From the NCBI GenBank assembly GCA_030539415.1, contig JAUNSE010000005.1, forward strand, positions 1 through 23,033: a stretch of DNA of 23,033 nt. Reading direction: 5' to 3'. Below the pieces are notes generated by a model. It did no database searches. It was not told where the DNA came from and saw nothing but the letters and a program-made list of their open reading frames with translations. This stretch comes from Desulfovibrionaceae bacterium. GTDB taxonomy: Bacteria; Desulfobacterota; Desulfovibrionia; Desulfovibrionales; Desulfovibrionaceae. The stretch's first letter is position 1; every line of letters starts with the position of its first letter. Shown here piece by piece: positions 6,975 through 14,403 of the stretch. The translations under genes and the position numbers were made by a program.

Positions 6975-8357
6975 ATGTCGGAAAACGCGCACCTTCTCGT
7001 CATAGACGACGAAAAGAACTACCTCCTCGTTCTGCAGACGCTCCTTGAGGACGAGGGCTACACGGTCACAGCCATCAATGATCCCGAGACGGCTCTTGCC
7101 TTTCTGCAGGAAAGCGAAGTGGACGTCGTGATCACGGACATGAAGATGCCCAAGGTCAGCGGCACGGAAATACTCGCCCAGGTCAAGAAGCAGCAGCCGC
7201 ACATTCCCGTGCTTATCATGACCGCCTTCGGCAGCATAGAAAGCGCCGTCGAGACCATGAAGTACGGGGCCTTCGACTACATCACCAAGCCCTTTTCCAA
7301 CGACGAGCTCCTGCTGTCCATCCACAACGCGGTCGAGCTCTCCAGGGCGCACAGGCAGTACCGTCTGCTGCAGGAGGCCATGCAGGAACACTTCGGCGTG
7401 CACACCCTGATCGGCCGCAGCAGAAACATGGTGCAGGTGCGCCAGATGGTGGAGCGCGCGGCGCCCGGCCGCACCACAGTGCTCATCACGGGCGAGAGCG
7501 GCACGGGCAAGGAGATGGTGGCCAGAGCCATTCATCTTTCGAGCCCGCGCAGCGAGAAGCCCTTCGTGGTGGTGGACTGCACCTCGCTCTCGGCCGACGC
7601 CCTCGATCAGGAGCTCTTCGGCTCCGAGACCGGCTCCTCTGCCGGGACGCCGGCCATACGCCGGGGCCGCATAGAGCAGGCGGACGGCGGCACGCTCTTC
7701 CTGGGCGAGCTCGGCGTCCTGTCGCCGGACCTTCAGGCCAAGCTTCTGCGCGTGCTGCAGGACAGGAAGATCGAGCGCATCGGCGGCACGCAGTCCATCG
7801 ATGTGGACGTGCGCTTTGTCATGGCCTCGCAGATGGACCTGGCCGACAAGGTGGGCGACGGCTCCTTCCGCGAGGACCTCTACTACCGGGTCAATGTGGT
7901 GCAGATTGAGATGCAGCCCCTGCGCGAGCGCCGCGAGGACATCCCCGTGCTGGTGGCCCACTTCGCGGCCAAGTACCGCCAGGACAACGGCATCGCCGAG
8001 CAGAAGAGCTTCTCCACTCAGGCTCTCAACTATCTCACGGGCTACGACTGGCCGGGCAATATCCGTCAGCTGGAAAACGTGGTGGAGAGCTGCATGGTGC
8101 TCGTGCCCGGCGCCGTCATCGGCGAGGAGGACCTGCCGGCCGAAATCAGGGACGAGGAGTCGCAGTTCAAGAGCGCCGTGGATCTGCTGCCCGTGCAGCT
8201 GGACCTCGCCGACACCCTCAACAAGATTGAGGCGGCCCTGATACGCAGGGCGCTGGTGCGGGCCGACCTTGTGCAGGTCAAGGCCGCGGAGCTTCTGAAC
8301 ATTTCCAAGAGCCTCCTGCAGTACAAGCTCAAGAAGTACGGCATCACCGGCCACTAG
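6975..8357 (+). CDS. NtrC-family response regulator with degenerate sigma-54-activation motifs
   Basis: A 460-residue regulator with a receiver domain (acid pair 11-12, phospho-Asp55, Thr83, Lys105), an AAA+ domain (about 140-370) and a Fis-type HTH at the C-terminus (AAELLNISKSLLQYKLKKYG). Walker A is intact (GESGTGK, Lys179), as are REDLYYRVNV and YDWPGNIRQLENV. The loop that contacts sigma-54, GAFTGA in the family, reads GSSAGT at 220-225, and the Walker B aspartate is glycine at 244 (TLFLGEL instead of TLFLDEV). In the intact NifA-type paralogue at 21375 both are canonical. Sigma-54 activation and ATP hydrolysis are therefore unlikely; it may act as a phosphorylation-controlled DNA-binding regulator on sigma-70 promoters, as is known for some NtrC relatives such as HupR and Rhodobacter NtrC. 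The start has only a weak ribosome site. It is probably partnered with the kinase upstream. Confidence 0.92.
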   Translation: MSENAHLLVIDDEKNYLLVLQTLLEDEGYTVTAINDPETALAFLQESEVDVVITDMKMPKVSGTEILAQVKKQQPHIPVLIMTAFGSIESAVETMKYGAFDYITKPFSNDELLLSIHNAVELSRAHRQYRLLQEAMQEHFGVHTLIGRSRNMVQVRQMVERAAPGRTTVLITGESGTGKEMVARAIHLSSPRSEKPFVVVDCTSLSADALDQELFGSETGSSAGTPAIRRGRIEQADGGTLFLGELGVLSPDLQAKLLRVLQDRKIERIGGTQSIDVDVRFVMASQMDLADKVGDGSFREDLYYRVNVVQIEMQPLRERREDIPVLVAHFAAKYRQDNGIAEQKSFSTQALNYLTGYDWPGNIRQLENVVESCMVLVPGAVIGEEDLPAEIRDEESQFKSAVDLLPVQLDLADTLNKIEAALIRRALVRADLVQVKAAELLNISKSLLQYKLKKYGITGH

Positions 8358-8390
8358 CCGTCCGCCGGCCGGCCCGGCCTTCAGAAAGAA

Positions 8391-10409
8391 ATGATGGAAA
8401 GACCAGATCCGCAGACCATCCCTCCGGTTCCGGGCGTCTACCTGTACAGGGACGCGGCCGGAACCGTTCTGTATGTGGGCAAGGCGCGCGTGCTGCGCCG
8501 CCGCGTGCTCTCCTATTTCAGGCCCGACGGCGTGCCGGTGAAGACGGCGGCCATGCTTTCCCATGCCGCCAGCATCGAGTACCTGACCACGACCACGGAC
8601 AAGGAAGCCTTCCTGCTCGAGGCGAGCCTGATCAAGAAGTATCGGCCGCACTACAACATCCTGCTGCGCGACGACAAGCAGTACGCCCTGTTCAGACTGG
8701 ACGTGAAGGCCGAATACCCGCGCCTGGAGATTGTCCGCCACGCCCGCCGCGACGGGGCCCGCTACTTCGGCCCCTTCACCTCGGCCCTGGCCGCCAGGGA
8801 GACCTGGAAGCTATTGCACCGGGCCTTTCCCCTGCGCCGCTGCACGGACAAGGCCATGCGCAACAGGGTGCGGCCGTGTCTCTACCATCACATGGGACAG
8901 TGCCTCGCGCCCTGCATGGGCGATGTGCCCGCGCAGGAGTACCGCGAGCATGTGGACCATGTCTGCCTCGTGCTTTCCGGCCGGGCCGGGGATTTTGTGG
9001 AGGAGCTCAGAAAGCGCATGCTCGAGGCGGCCGAGGAGCTGGAGTTCGAAAAGGCCGCCCGCATCCGGGATCAAATCCAGGCCGTGGAGAGGACGGTGGA
9101 GCAGCAGTCCGTGGTCCTGCCCCAGGGCGGCGACATGGATGTGCTGGGACTCTACGCCGCCGAGCAGGGACTTGCTCTCGGCGTGCTCTTCGTGCGCGCG
9201 GGCGCGGTGCTGGACGGGCGCTCCTTCTTCTGGAGCGGCCTCGATTTCGGCGACGCCACCGAGGCCATGGTCAGCTTTCTCGCCCAGTTCTACATGGAGA
9301 TGACGCCGCCGCCCCGCATTCTGCTGCCCTGGCTGCCCAGGGACAGGGAGGAGGACGCGGAGTCCGAGAAAGAATCCGAGGAAGGTTCCGGGGAAGGGCA
9401 CGCGGAGAGGGACATTCTCGAGCAGAGTCTGGCCGAGCGCCGCGGCGGACCGGTCCGTCTGGTGGCGCCGCAGAATGCCGCCGACAACAGGCTGGTCGAC
9501 ATCGCCCAGTCCAACGCCCGCGAGGAGGCTCTGCGCAGAAGCCGCGCCCAGGCTTCCGGCCCGCTGCCGGCAGTGGCGAAGCTGCTGCGCCTGCCCGCGC
9601 CGCCGTCCCGCCTGGAATGCGTGGACGTGTCCCACACGGGCGGCCGCCAGACCAGGGTCGGCATGGTCGTCTACACGGACGGTCAGGCGGACAGAAGGGA
9701 ATGGCGCACCTATGCCATGCCGGACAGCGGCGACGACTACGCCACCCTCTACGCATGGGTGGCGCGGCGTCTCGAGTCAGGTCCGCCCTGGCCGGATCTG
9801 CTTCTCATCGACGGCGGCCGCGGACAGGTGGCCTGCGTGGACAGGGCCCTGCGGGACGCGGGGCAGGGCGGCCTCTTTCCCATAGCCGGCATAGCCAAGG
9901 CCAGGGACGAGGACGGTCATGCCGACCGCAGGGCCGGCAATGTGGCGGACCGGATATTCGTGCCGGGCCGCTCCAATCCCCTGCCGTTCAGGGAGGGGAG
10001 CCCCGAGCTTCTCTTTCTGCAGAGCGTGCGCGACTCGACGCATCACTTCGCCATCACAAGACACCGCCGGGCCAGAACCAGGGAGGCCATGGCCGGCGAA
10101 CTCATGCGCCTGCCCGGCATAGGCGCGGCCACGGCCAGACTTCTGTGGGACCGCTTCGGCAGTTTCGAGGCCATGCAGCAGGCGGCTCCGGCGGACATCG
10201 CCGCCATCGACGGCATAGGTCCCGCCCGAGCCGCGAAGATCGCCGCCTGCCTGCATTCGCTCACAGGCACCGGACCCGGTCAGGCTGCGGAGCCGAGGCG
10301 CGCCGCTGCCGCGAAGGCTGCGGAGGGTGCGGAAACACCCGCGAAAGGCCGTGCGGCCCGGACGGGCCGGAAAAAGACGGCCGCCGCGAAAAAAAGCGGC
10401 GAAAACTGA
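8391..10409 (+). CDS. uvrC: UvrABC system protein C (excinuclease subunit)
   Basis: Makes the two incisions either side of DNA damage bound by UvrA/UvrB. The 672-residue product shows the GIY-YIG nuclease domain (GVY at 15-17, YVG at 28-30), the UVR UvrB-binding motif (about 201-236) and the RNase H-like second nuclease (ECVDVSHTGG and LLIDGGRGQV). Tandem helix-hairpin-helix elements follow (LPGIGAATARLLWDRFGS and IDGIGPARAAKI). An acidic stretch near 315-345 (REEDAESEKESEEGSG) and a C-terminal Ala/Lys-rich tail of about 40 residues are additions to the core. It begins 33 bp after the response regulator, so co-transcription is likely. Two adjacent ATG codons (8391, 8394) are possible starts. 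Confidence 0.97.
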   Translation: MMERPDPQTIPPVPGVYLYRDAAGTVLYVGKARVLRRRVLSYFRPDGVPVKTAAMLSHAASIEYLTTTTDKEAFLLEASLIKKYRPHYNILLRDDKQYALFRLDVKAEYPRLEIVRHARRDGARYFGPFTSALAARETWKLLHRAFPLRRCTDKAMRNRVRPCLYHHMGQCLAPCMGDVPAQEYREHVDHVCLVLSGRAGDFVEELRKRMLEAAEELEFEKAARIRDQIQAVERTVEQQSVVLPQGGDMDVLGLYAAEQGLALGVLFVRAGAVLDGRSFFWSGLDFGDATEAMVSFLAQFYMEMTPPPRILLPWLPRDREEDAESEKESEEGSGEGHAERDILEQSLAERRGGPVRLVAPQNAADNRLVDIAQSNAREEALRRSRAQASGPLPAVAKLLRLPAPPSRLECVDVSHTGGRQTRVGMVVYTDGQADRREWRTYAMPDSGDDYATLYAWVARRLESGPPWPDLLLIDGGRGQVACVDRALRDAGQGGLFPIAGIAKARDEDGHADRRAGNVADRIFVPGRSNPLPFREGSPELLFLQSVRDSTHHFAITRHRRARTREAMAGELMRLPGIGAATARLLWDRFGSFEAMQQAAPADIAAIDGIGPARAAKIAACLHSLTGTGPGQAAEPRRAAAAKAAEGAETPAKGRAARTGRKKTAAAKKSGEN

Positions 10410-10524
10410 GATGTTGCCCTGAAGCCAGCTTGCGCGTGCGCGCACGGCGCTGCCGGACTGGCCGGCAGAGAAACGGGCCCGGGCCTGCAGCAGACAAAAA
10501 ATTTTCCCACCCCGCCCGGGGCTG

Positions 10525-10552
10525 TTGACAGCGCAAAACGAGCGGGTATAGT
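10525..10552 (+). promoter_or_regulatory. sigma-70 promoter
   Basis: TTGACA (10525-10530), 16 bases, TATAGT (10547-10552): five of six or better in both boxes. The start would fall near 10558, only about 10 bases before the terminator hairpin at 10567. It either drives the gene at 10697 through attenuation or makes a very short RNA. Confidence 0.65.
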
Positions 10553-10566
10553 GCCTTTCCCCTGGC

Positions 10567-10606
10567 GACCCCGCCTGTCCCGCGGACAGGCCGGGGTCCG
10601 TTTTTT
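10567..10606 (+). terminator. strong intrinsic terminator in the leader
   Basis: GACCCCG (10567-10573) with CGGGGTC (10592-10598), and CCTGTCC (10574-10580) with GGACAGG (10584-10590), make 14 pairs with one bulged C and a CGC loop. CG and TTTTTT follow (10601-10606). It can end uvrC transcription and would also stop most transcripts from the promoter just upstream. Confidence 0.93.
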
Positions 10607-10696
10607 GTCTGCATCAGGTCTTTGGTCCCGGCTTTCCTTCTTGCCTTACCCCGCCTACGGGGGCGGCCGGCAGCTCCGGTCCGCAGAGGTGTTTTC

Positions 10697-11533
10697 ATGC
10701 GTCGTCAGAGCGTATGGCGTGCTTCCCTTCTCTCCGCTGTCCTTCTTCCCATTTTTCCTCTCTTTCTCCTCTGGAACGCCGGCGCCGGCGAGAGCTGGGC
10801 GGCCGCGATGCTCGTGGCCGACAGCAGCGGCCCGGGCAGCCTGTCGCCGCAGAACGGCGCGGCCGGCATGCTGGGTGCCAGACCCTATTATGATGTGCGG
10901 CTCGAGAAGAGCGGCCGCAGAGGGCTGCCCGACATCGCGCTGCGCTACCCCTCCTTCGGCCTGGAAGCCGTGGACAGCGACATCGCCCAGTGGGCGGGGC
11001 ACATAGCCAGCTCCTTCGAGCGCGACTTCGCCACGCAGGAGGCGCTGGGCCCGGCCTACACGCCGCCGGCCGGCACAGAGAGCATGGATTCCTGGCTGAA
11101 CGCGGGCTACACGCTCCTCTCACCTTCGGACAGGGTGGCCAGCCTTGTCTTCGATGTGTGGATGTGCACGGGCGACTCCTCGCTGAGCCAGGACGTGCTG
11201 ACGCTCAACTACAATCTTGTCACCGGGCAGCGGCTGAATCTGGTGGACATCTTTGAAAACGTGGACGCGGCGCTGAGCATTCTCTCGGAACGCTCCAGAG
11301 CCGCGCTTGCCCGCGGCGTGGGCCGCGGGCGCGTGGACGATGTCATTGCCAGCGGCACGGCGCCGGAGCCGGAGAACTTCGCGAGCCTCGCCCTCACGCC
11401 GGCCGGCGTGAGAGTCTATTTCCAGCCGTATCAGGTGACGCTTTTCGCGGGCAGCCAGAAGGTGGACATCGCCCTTGAGGATCTCATGCCGGCGGGACCG
11501 CTGCTCGCGCTGTGGGGGCGCAATGACCGATGA
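10697..11533 (+). CDS. secreted DUF3298/RsiV-like domain protein
   Basis: The start at ATG 10697 is chosen because GAGGT lies upstream and a signal peptide follows directly; an in-frame start 75 bases earlier has neither. The 278-residue protein has a basic N-terminus (MRRQSVWR), a hydrophobic segment to about residue 28 and a likely cleavage near the Ala cluster at 35-37, so it should be exported. The C-terminal 180 residues resemble the DUF3298/RsiV fold: an extended N-terminal part, then SLVFDVWMCTGDSS, NYNLVTGQRLNLVDIF and LALTPAGVRVYFQPYQV. The fold is known from the lysozyme-sensing anti-sigma factor RsiV and from many uncharacterised envelope proteins. It overlaps the next gene by 11 bases, indicating translational coupling. 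Confidence 0.82.
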   Translation: MRRQSVWRASLLSAVLLPIFPLFLLWNAGAGESWAAAMLVADSSGPGSLSPQNGAAGMLGARPYYDVRLEKSGRRGLPDIALRYPSFGLEAVDSDIAQWAGHIASSFERDFATQEALGPAYTPPAGTESMDSWLNAGYTLLSPSDRVASLVFDVWMCTGDSSLSQDVLTLNYNLVTGQRLNLVDIFENVDAALSILSERSRAALARGVGRGRVDDVIASGTAPEPENFASLALTPAGVRVYFQPYQVTLFAGSQKVDIALEDLMPAGPLLALWGRNDR

Positions 11534-12572
11534 AGACGATCGATGCCTCGTCCGCGAGGCGGACGGCAGAAGCGATGCCGATCTGAGAGAGACCGCTCTT
11601 AAGCTGGTGCGGGGCGAGGGCGAGCTGCTCTTTCTGACCCGCTTCGGCTCGACCCTCTACGGCACGCGCCGCGAGGGGCTTTCGGACACGGACCTGCACG
11701 GCCTCTATCTTCCGGCGCAGACCCCGCATGGTCCTGGAGAGATTCACGCGCAGAAGGTGCTGCACCTTTCCACCTGCCCGGGAACAGGGCGCAACACCAG
11801 CGCGGACCTGGACATCGAGATTTTCCCGCTGGAAAGATGGCTGCTTGAATTTGCCGCGGCAGGCCGCATCAGCGCAGTCGACCTTCTGCACGCCCCGACC
11901 AGGCCGTCCTGCACGCTGCACCGCCATCCGGCGCTGGACCGGCTTTTTGCCGAGCCTCCGGCCTTTCTGGGACTCGCTTCCACGGACGAGCTGGTCAGCT
12001 ACTGTCTGAAGCAGGGCAACACCTACGGCCTGACCGGAACAAGGTTCGGCGCCATCTGGCGCATCGCCCGCGCCGTGCGGGAAATGGCCCCCGGCATGCG
12101 TCTGGGCGCGGCGGCAGACGAACTGATCAGTGCCGCCAGAGCGCCGCTGTACTGCGGTCGGGCCGAAGACGGCGGCATCCTGCTCGGCGGTCAGTGGCAT
12201 GCGGCCTCCATCAGGATACGAGAGATGCGCATGCGCGCGGACAGGCTTCTGAAGGGGCATATCAAGCGCATCGAAGCGGCCCGGCGCGGCGAGGGCGTGG
12301 ACTGGAAGGCTCTCGCGCACGCGGTGCGGGCCATACGCCAGCATCAGTCCCTGCTCGCGGAAGGCCGTCTTGTCTATCCGCTTGCCTGCGCGGACGAGCT
12401 CATGCCCATACGGCAGGGCCTTGTCCCCTTCGGGGAGGTGGACAGGCTCATCACCGAAGGACTGGCCGATGCCGCCCAGAAGACCGTCTCGTCCCCGTAC
12501 GCGAAAAATCCGGATCCCGGGGACATCATGAACGAGGCGCGCCGCATCCGCGCCGCCGTGCGGCCGGACTGA
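11523..12572 (+). CDS. RlaP-type predicted nucleotidyltransferase (PF10127 family)
   Basis: A predicted nucleotidyltransferase of the DNA polymerase beta superfamily, 349 residues from ATG 11523; GGGGG lies 4 bases upstream and the start overlaps the previous gene's end. Family signature: GSTLYGT at 42-48 (Gly-Ser), two metal-binding acids SDTD at 54-57 followed by LHG, and a third acid in DLDIEIF at 95-101. The rest is helical, with a middle region (YCLKQGNTYGLTG) typical of this family. Members are found with RNA-repair ligases in some bacteria and alone in many; the substrate is unknown. Here no RNA ligase or RtcB-like gene is adjacent. Coupled translation with an exported DUF3298 protein is unexplained. 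Confidence 0.82.
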   Translation: MTDEDDRCLVREADGRSDADLRETALKLVRGEGELLFLTRFGSTLYGTRREGLSDTDLHGLYLPAQTPHGPGEIHAQKVLHLSTCPGTGRNTSADLDIEIFPLERWLLEFAAAGRISAVDLLHAPTRPSCTLHRHPALDRLFAEPPAFLGLASTDELVSYCLKQGNTYGLTGTRFGAIWRIARAVREMAPGMRLGAAADELISAARAPLYCGRAEDGGILLGGQWHAASIRIREMRMRADRLLKGHIKRIEAARRGEGVDWKALAHAVRAIRQHQSLLAEGRLVYPLACADELMPIRQGLVPFGEVDRLITEGLADAAQKTVSSPYAKNPDPGDIMNEARRIRAAVRPD

Positions 12573-12639
12573 ACCGGCCCGGGCGCGGCCGGCCTCCTCG
12601 CGGACAGCGCCGTGCACAAGCCCGTGCGCCGCGTCAGCC

Positions 12640-12668
12640 TTGCCGTGCACGGGCCATTCCGCTACACT
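12640..12668 (+). promoter_or_regulatory. candidate sigma-70 promoter for the zinc-ribbon/Yip1 gene
   Basis: TTGCCG (12640-12645), 17 bases, TACACT (12663-12668), in the 153-bp gap after the nucleotidyltransferase gene. Predicted start near 12675, leader about 50 nt. Confidence 0.4.
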
Positions 12669-12725
12669 TTCAGCTTCCAGAAACACAGGCCGGCCAGGCC
12701 GTCCGCTCTTCCAAGGAAACACACT

Positions 12726-13742
12726 ATGAAGATAGAGTGCCCCCACTGCTCATGCACCCGTGAAATGCCCGAAGACCGCATCCCCGACGGAATTCTGACC
12801 GCCCGCTGCCCGGCCTGCGGCCAGGCCTTTCGCTTTTCCAAGCAGGAGCTGAAGGAAAAGGAGGCCGAAGCTGCCCGCGAGGCCGAACGGCGCGGTCCAG
12901 GCGCCGTGCGCCTCTCCGACATGGAGGACGGGTTCACGGGCGGGGCCGCCGGCAGCGCGCCGGAGAAGACGCCTTCAGCCGAGACGGAAGGCACCGCCTC
13001 CGGAGAGAGCCGGACAGAGGAGCAGGCGCGGTCGCGCGGCGAGGCCGCCGGCCGGTGCGCGCAGGACGACGGCGCGGACAGGCAGGAGCGCAGGGCGCGC
13101 GAGCGGAACGAGGAATCCGAGGGAGAATGGAGCTTCAATCCCTGGGAATGCGCGCGCACCTTCCAGGACTATCCGCCGGCCCTCTACCAGACCTGCCTCA
13201 GGGTCATGTTCGCGGCGCAGCGATTCTTCTCGGGCATCCGTCCCGGGCCGGTGATGCGCGCCCTGGCCTTCTTCCTCACGGTCTGCGTGCTGCAGACCGT
13301 CATCGAGCATGTCTGGACCGTCTTTTTCTTCGACTACCTGATGCCGATCGGCGAGAGCACGGATCCCGAACTCAAGCAGCTGGCCGCCCTCATGCAGGAC
13401 AACGGCAATCTGCTCATGACGGTGCTTCTGCGCTGCGCCGTGCTGACACTGCAGCTCTATGTCTTCACGGCCATACTCTATCTGTGCTGGCGGCTGATCG
13501 CCGGAAGAGGGGTGGACTTTTCCGTGGTTCTGCAGGTGCTCTGCTATTCCGAGGCGCCGCTGCTTTTGTGCATCATTCCCGGCGTGGGCACGATCGTGGG
13601 CGTGCTCTGGAGCTGCGTTGCCTGCCTTGTCGGCAGCCGCGCGGCGCTCGGACTCTCCTGGGGGCAGACCATAGCCGGTGTCATGCCGCTGCTTCTGCTG
13701 CTGATTTTTTCCTACAGCCAGTTCATGTCCATGCTGGGCTGA
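12726..13742 (+). CDS. zinc-ribbon and Yip1-domain membrane protein
   Basis: The start at ATG 12726 follows AAGGAA and places the zinc ribbon at the very N-terminus; the longer frame from 12612 runs through the promoter. The 338-residue product has a MJ0042-type ribbon (Cys5, Cys8, Cys28, Cys31), an acidic and basic low-complexity linker (about 40-130), and a C-terminal Yip1-like domain from about 135. The domain has four to five membrane segments, the first near 176-200, with GVDFSVVLQVLCYSEAPLLL and PGVGTIVGVLW typical of Yip1. The ribbon-plus-membrane layout is common in delta-proteobacteria, but no function is established. A possible terminator lies at 13860-13897. Confidence 0.82.
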   Translation: MKIECPHCSCTREMPEDRIPDGILTARCPACGQAFRFSKQELKEKEAEAAREAERRGPGAVRLSDMEDGFTGGAAGSAPEKTPSAETEGTASGESRTEEQARSRGEAAGRCAQDDGADRQERRARERNEESEGEWSFNPWECARTFQDYPPALYQTCLRVMFAAQRFFSGIRPGPVMRALAFFLTVCVLQTVIEHVWTVFFFDYLMPIGESTDPELKQLAALMQDNGNLLMTVLLRCAVLTLQLYVFTAILYLCWRLIAGRGVDFSVVLQVLCYSEAPLLLCIIPGVGTIVGVLWSCVACLVGSRAALGLSWGQTIAGVMPLLLLLIFSYSQFMSMLG

Positions 13743-14111
13743 GTCTGCCCGGCCAAATTATCTTGAGACGGTGACGGCCTTTCGCCGTGAATTGGTTCAA
13801 CCAAATCACAGAAAGAAGAATGCCGTCGGACAATACTTCAGTCATGCACAGTCAGCTGACAGAAGGAAATGCCCGGCGGCATTTTCTGTTTCTTCTGCGA
13901 GATTTTTCCGCACAACCTGTCGCAGAAAAGAGACTTTTTCTAAACAATACCATAAAAAACATATGATAAAAATCTGTTCTCAAGACAGTGCCATGAAGGA
14001 CTGACCGAAAATGCGGTTTTTTCGTGCACGATTCTACTCTCGGTCTTTTGTGAAAAAACACGCACGCCCACGGACGCCGGAAATAAGGCAGACCAATTCG
14101 CAAACACAAGT
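13743..14111. other. AT-rich intergenic region with several palindromes
   Basis: No gene seen; short frames here have no ribosome site or family resemblance. Present are a TTGGTT-C-AACCAA palindrome (13792-13804), GTCAGCTGAC (13851-13860), a hairpin at 13860-13897, and a weak ACCG/CGGT hairpin followed by T residues near 14010-14022. Composition is much more AT-rich than the flanking genes, as in 880-1500. Confidence 0.6.
13860..13897 (+). terminator. possible terminator after the zinc-ribbon/Yip1 gene
   Basis: AAATGCC (13867-13873) pairs with GGCATTT (13878-13884) around CGGC, followed by a T-rich stretch; outside it CAGAAG and CTTCTG also pair. The U-tract is interrupted, so strength is uncertain. 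It is the first hairpin with a T-rich tail after the gene, 118 bp past the stop. Confidence 0.5.
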
Positions 14112-14139
14112 TTGACATTTGTGCAGTTTATCCTAAAGT
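14112..14139 (+). promoter_or_regulatory. sigma-70 promoter of the antiporter gene
   Basis: TTGACA (14112-14117), 16 bases, TAAAGT (14134-14139). A perfect -35 and a fair -10 in the AT-rich gap. The start would be near 14146, giving an unusually long leader of about 258 nt. Confidence 0.65.
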
Positions 14140-14145
14140 GCCAGA

Positions 14146-14403
14146 AATTGGAAAAACAGGGACTTTCGGACGCAGAGACTGCGTCGCCGCGGGCGGGGAA
14201 GGGCCGCTTCAGCGGAAAGACTGTCCGCATTTCCGCGCGCCTGTCAGGACCGACCTGCGGCGCAGCAACAGGTGTTGCCTGGTTTTGCCCATACTAGTGT
14301 GCCGGCTTTTCGGTGTTCGCGTACTCGCCTGGGCAGGCTGTATCTTTTGTTTTTTTTCTTTTTGTTTAGGGTCTCTGGCACTCGCCATACCGGAGGATTT
14401 CTG
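14146..14403 (+). promoter_or_regulatory. structured leader of the antiporter gene, possible riboswitch
   Basis: The predicted 258-nt leader contains clean hairpins: GACGCAG-AGA-CTGCGTC (14169-14185), CCGC-TTCA-GCGG (around 14204-14215), GCGGAAA with TTTCCGC (14212-14218 and 14230-14236; exclusive with the former), and ACCTG with CAGGT (14253-14257 and 14269-14273). GCCTGGGCAGGC followed by a long T-rich tract ending near 14370 could act as a leader terminator. The ribosome site GGAGG lies just before the ATG at 14404. Cation-responsive riboswitches are known upstream of Na+/H+ antiporter genes; I could not match this leader to a known class. Confidence 0.35.

Larger units (their letters stand above)
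10410..10696. other. intergenic control region between uvrC and the DUF3298 gene
   Basis: No gene. It contains a sigma-70 promoter (10525-10552) followed almost at once by a strong terminator (10567-10606). A 12-bp perfect inverted repeat, GCAGACAAAAAA (10490-10501) and TTTTTTGTCTGC (10601-10612), flanks both. On the - strand CCCCGGGCGGGG followed by a T-run (around 10502-10522) could also terminate. ACCCCGCCT occurs both in the left arm of the terminator and again near 10649. Confidence 0.7.

Noticed and set aside
14376..14392. TGGCACTCGCCATAC as a sigma-54 promoter
   Set aside because: The -24 box is present but there is no GC at the -12 position; the gene has a good sigma-70 promoter further upstream.
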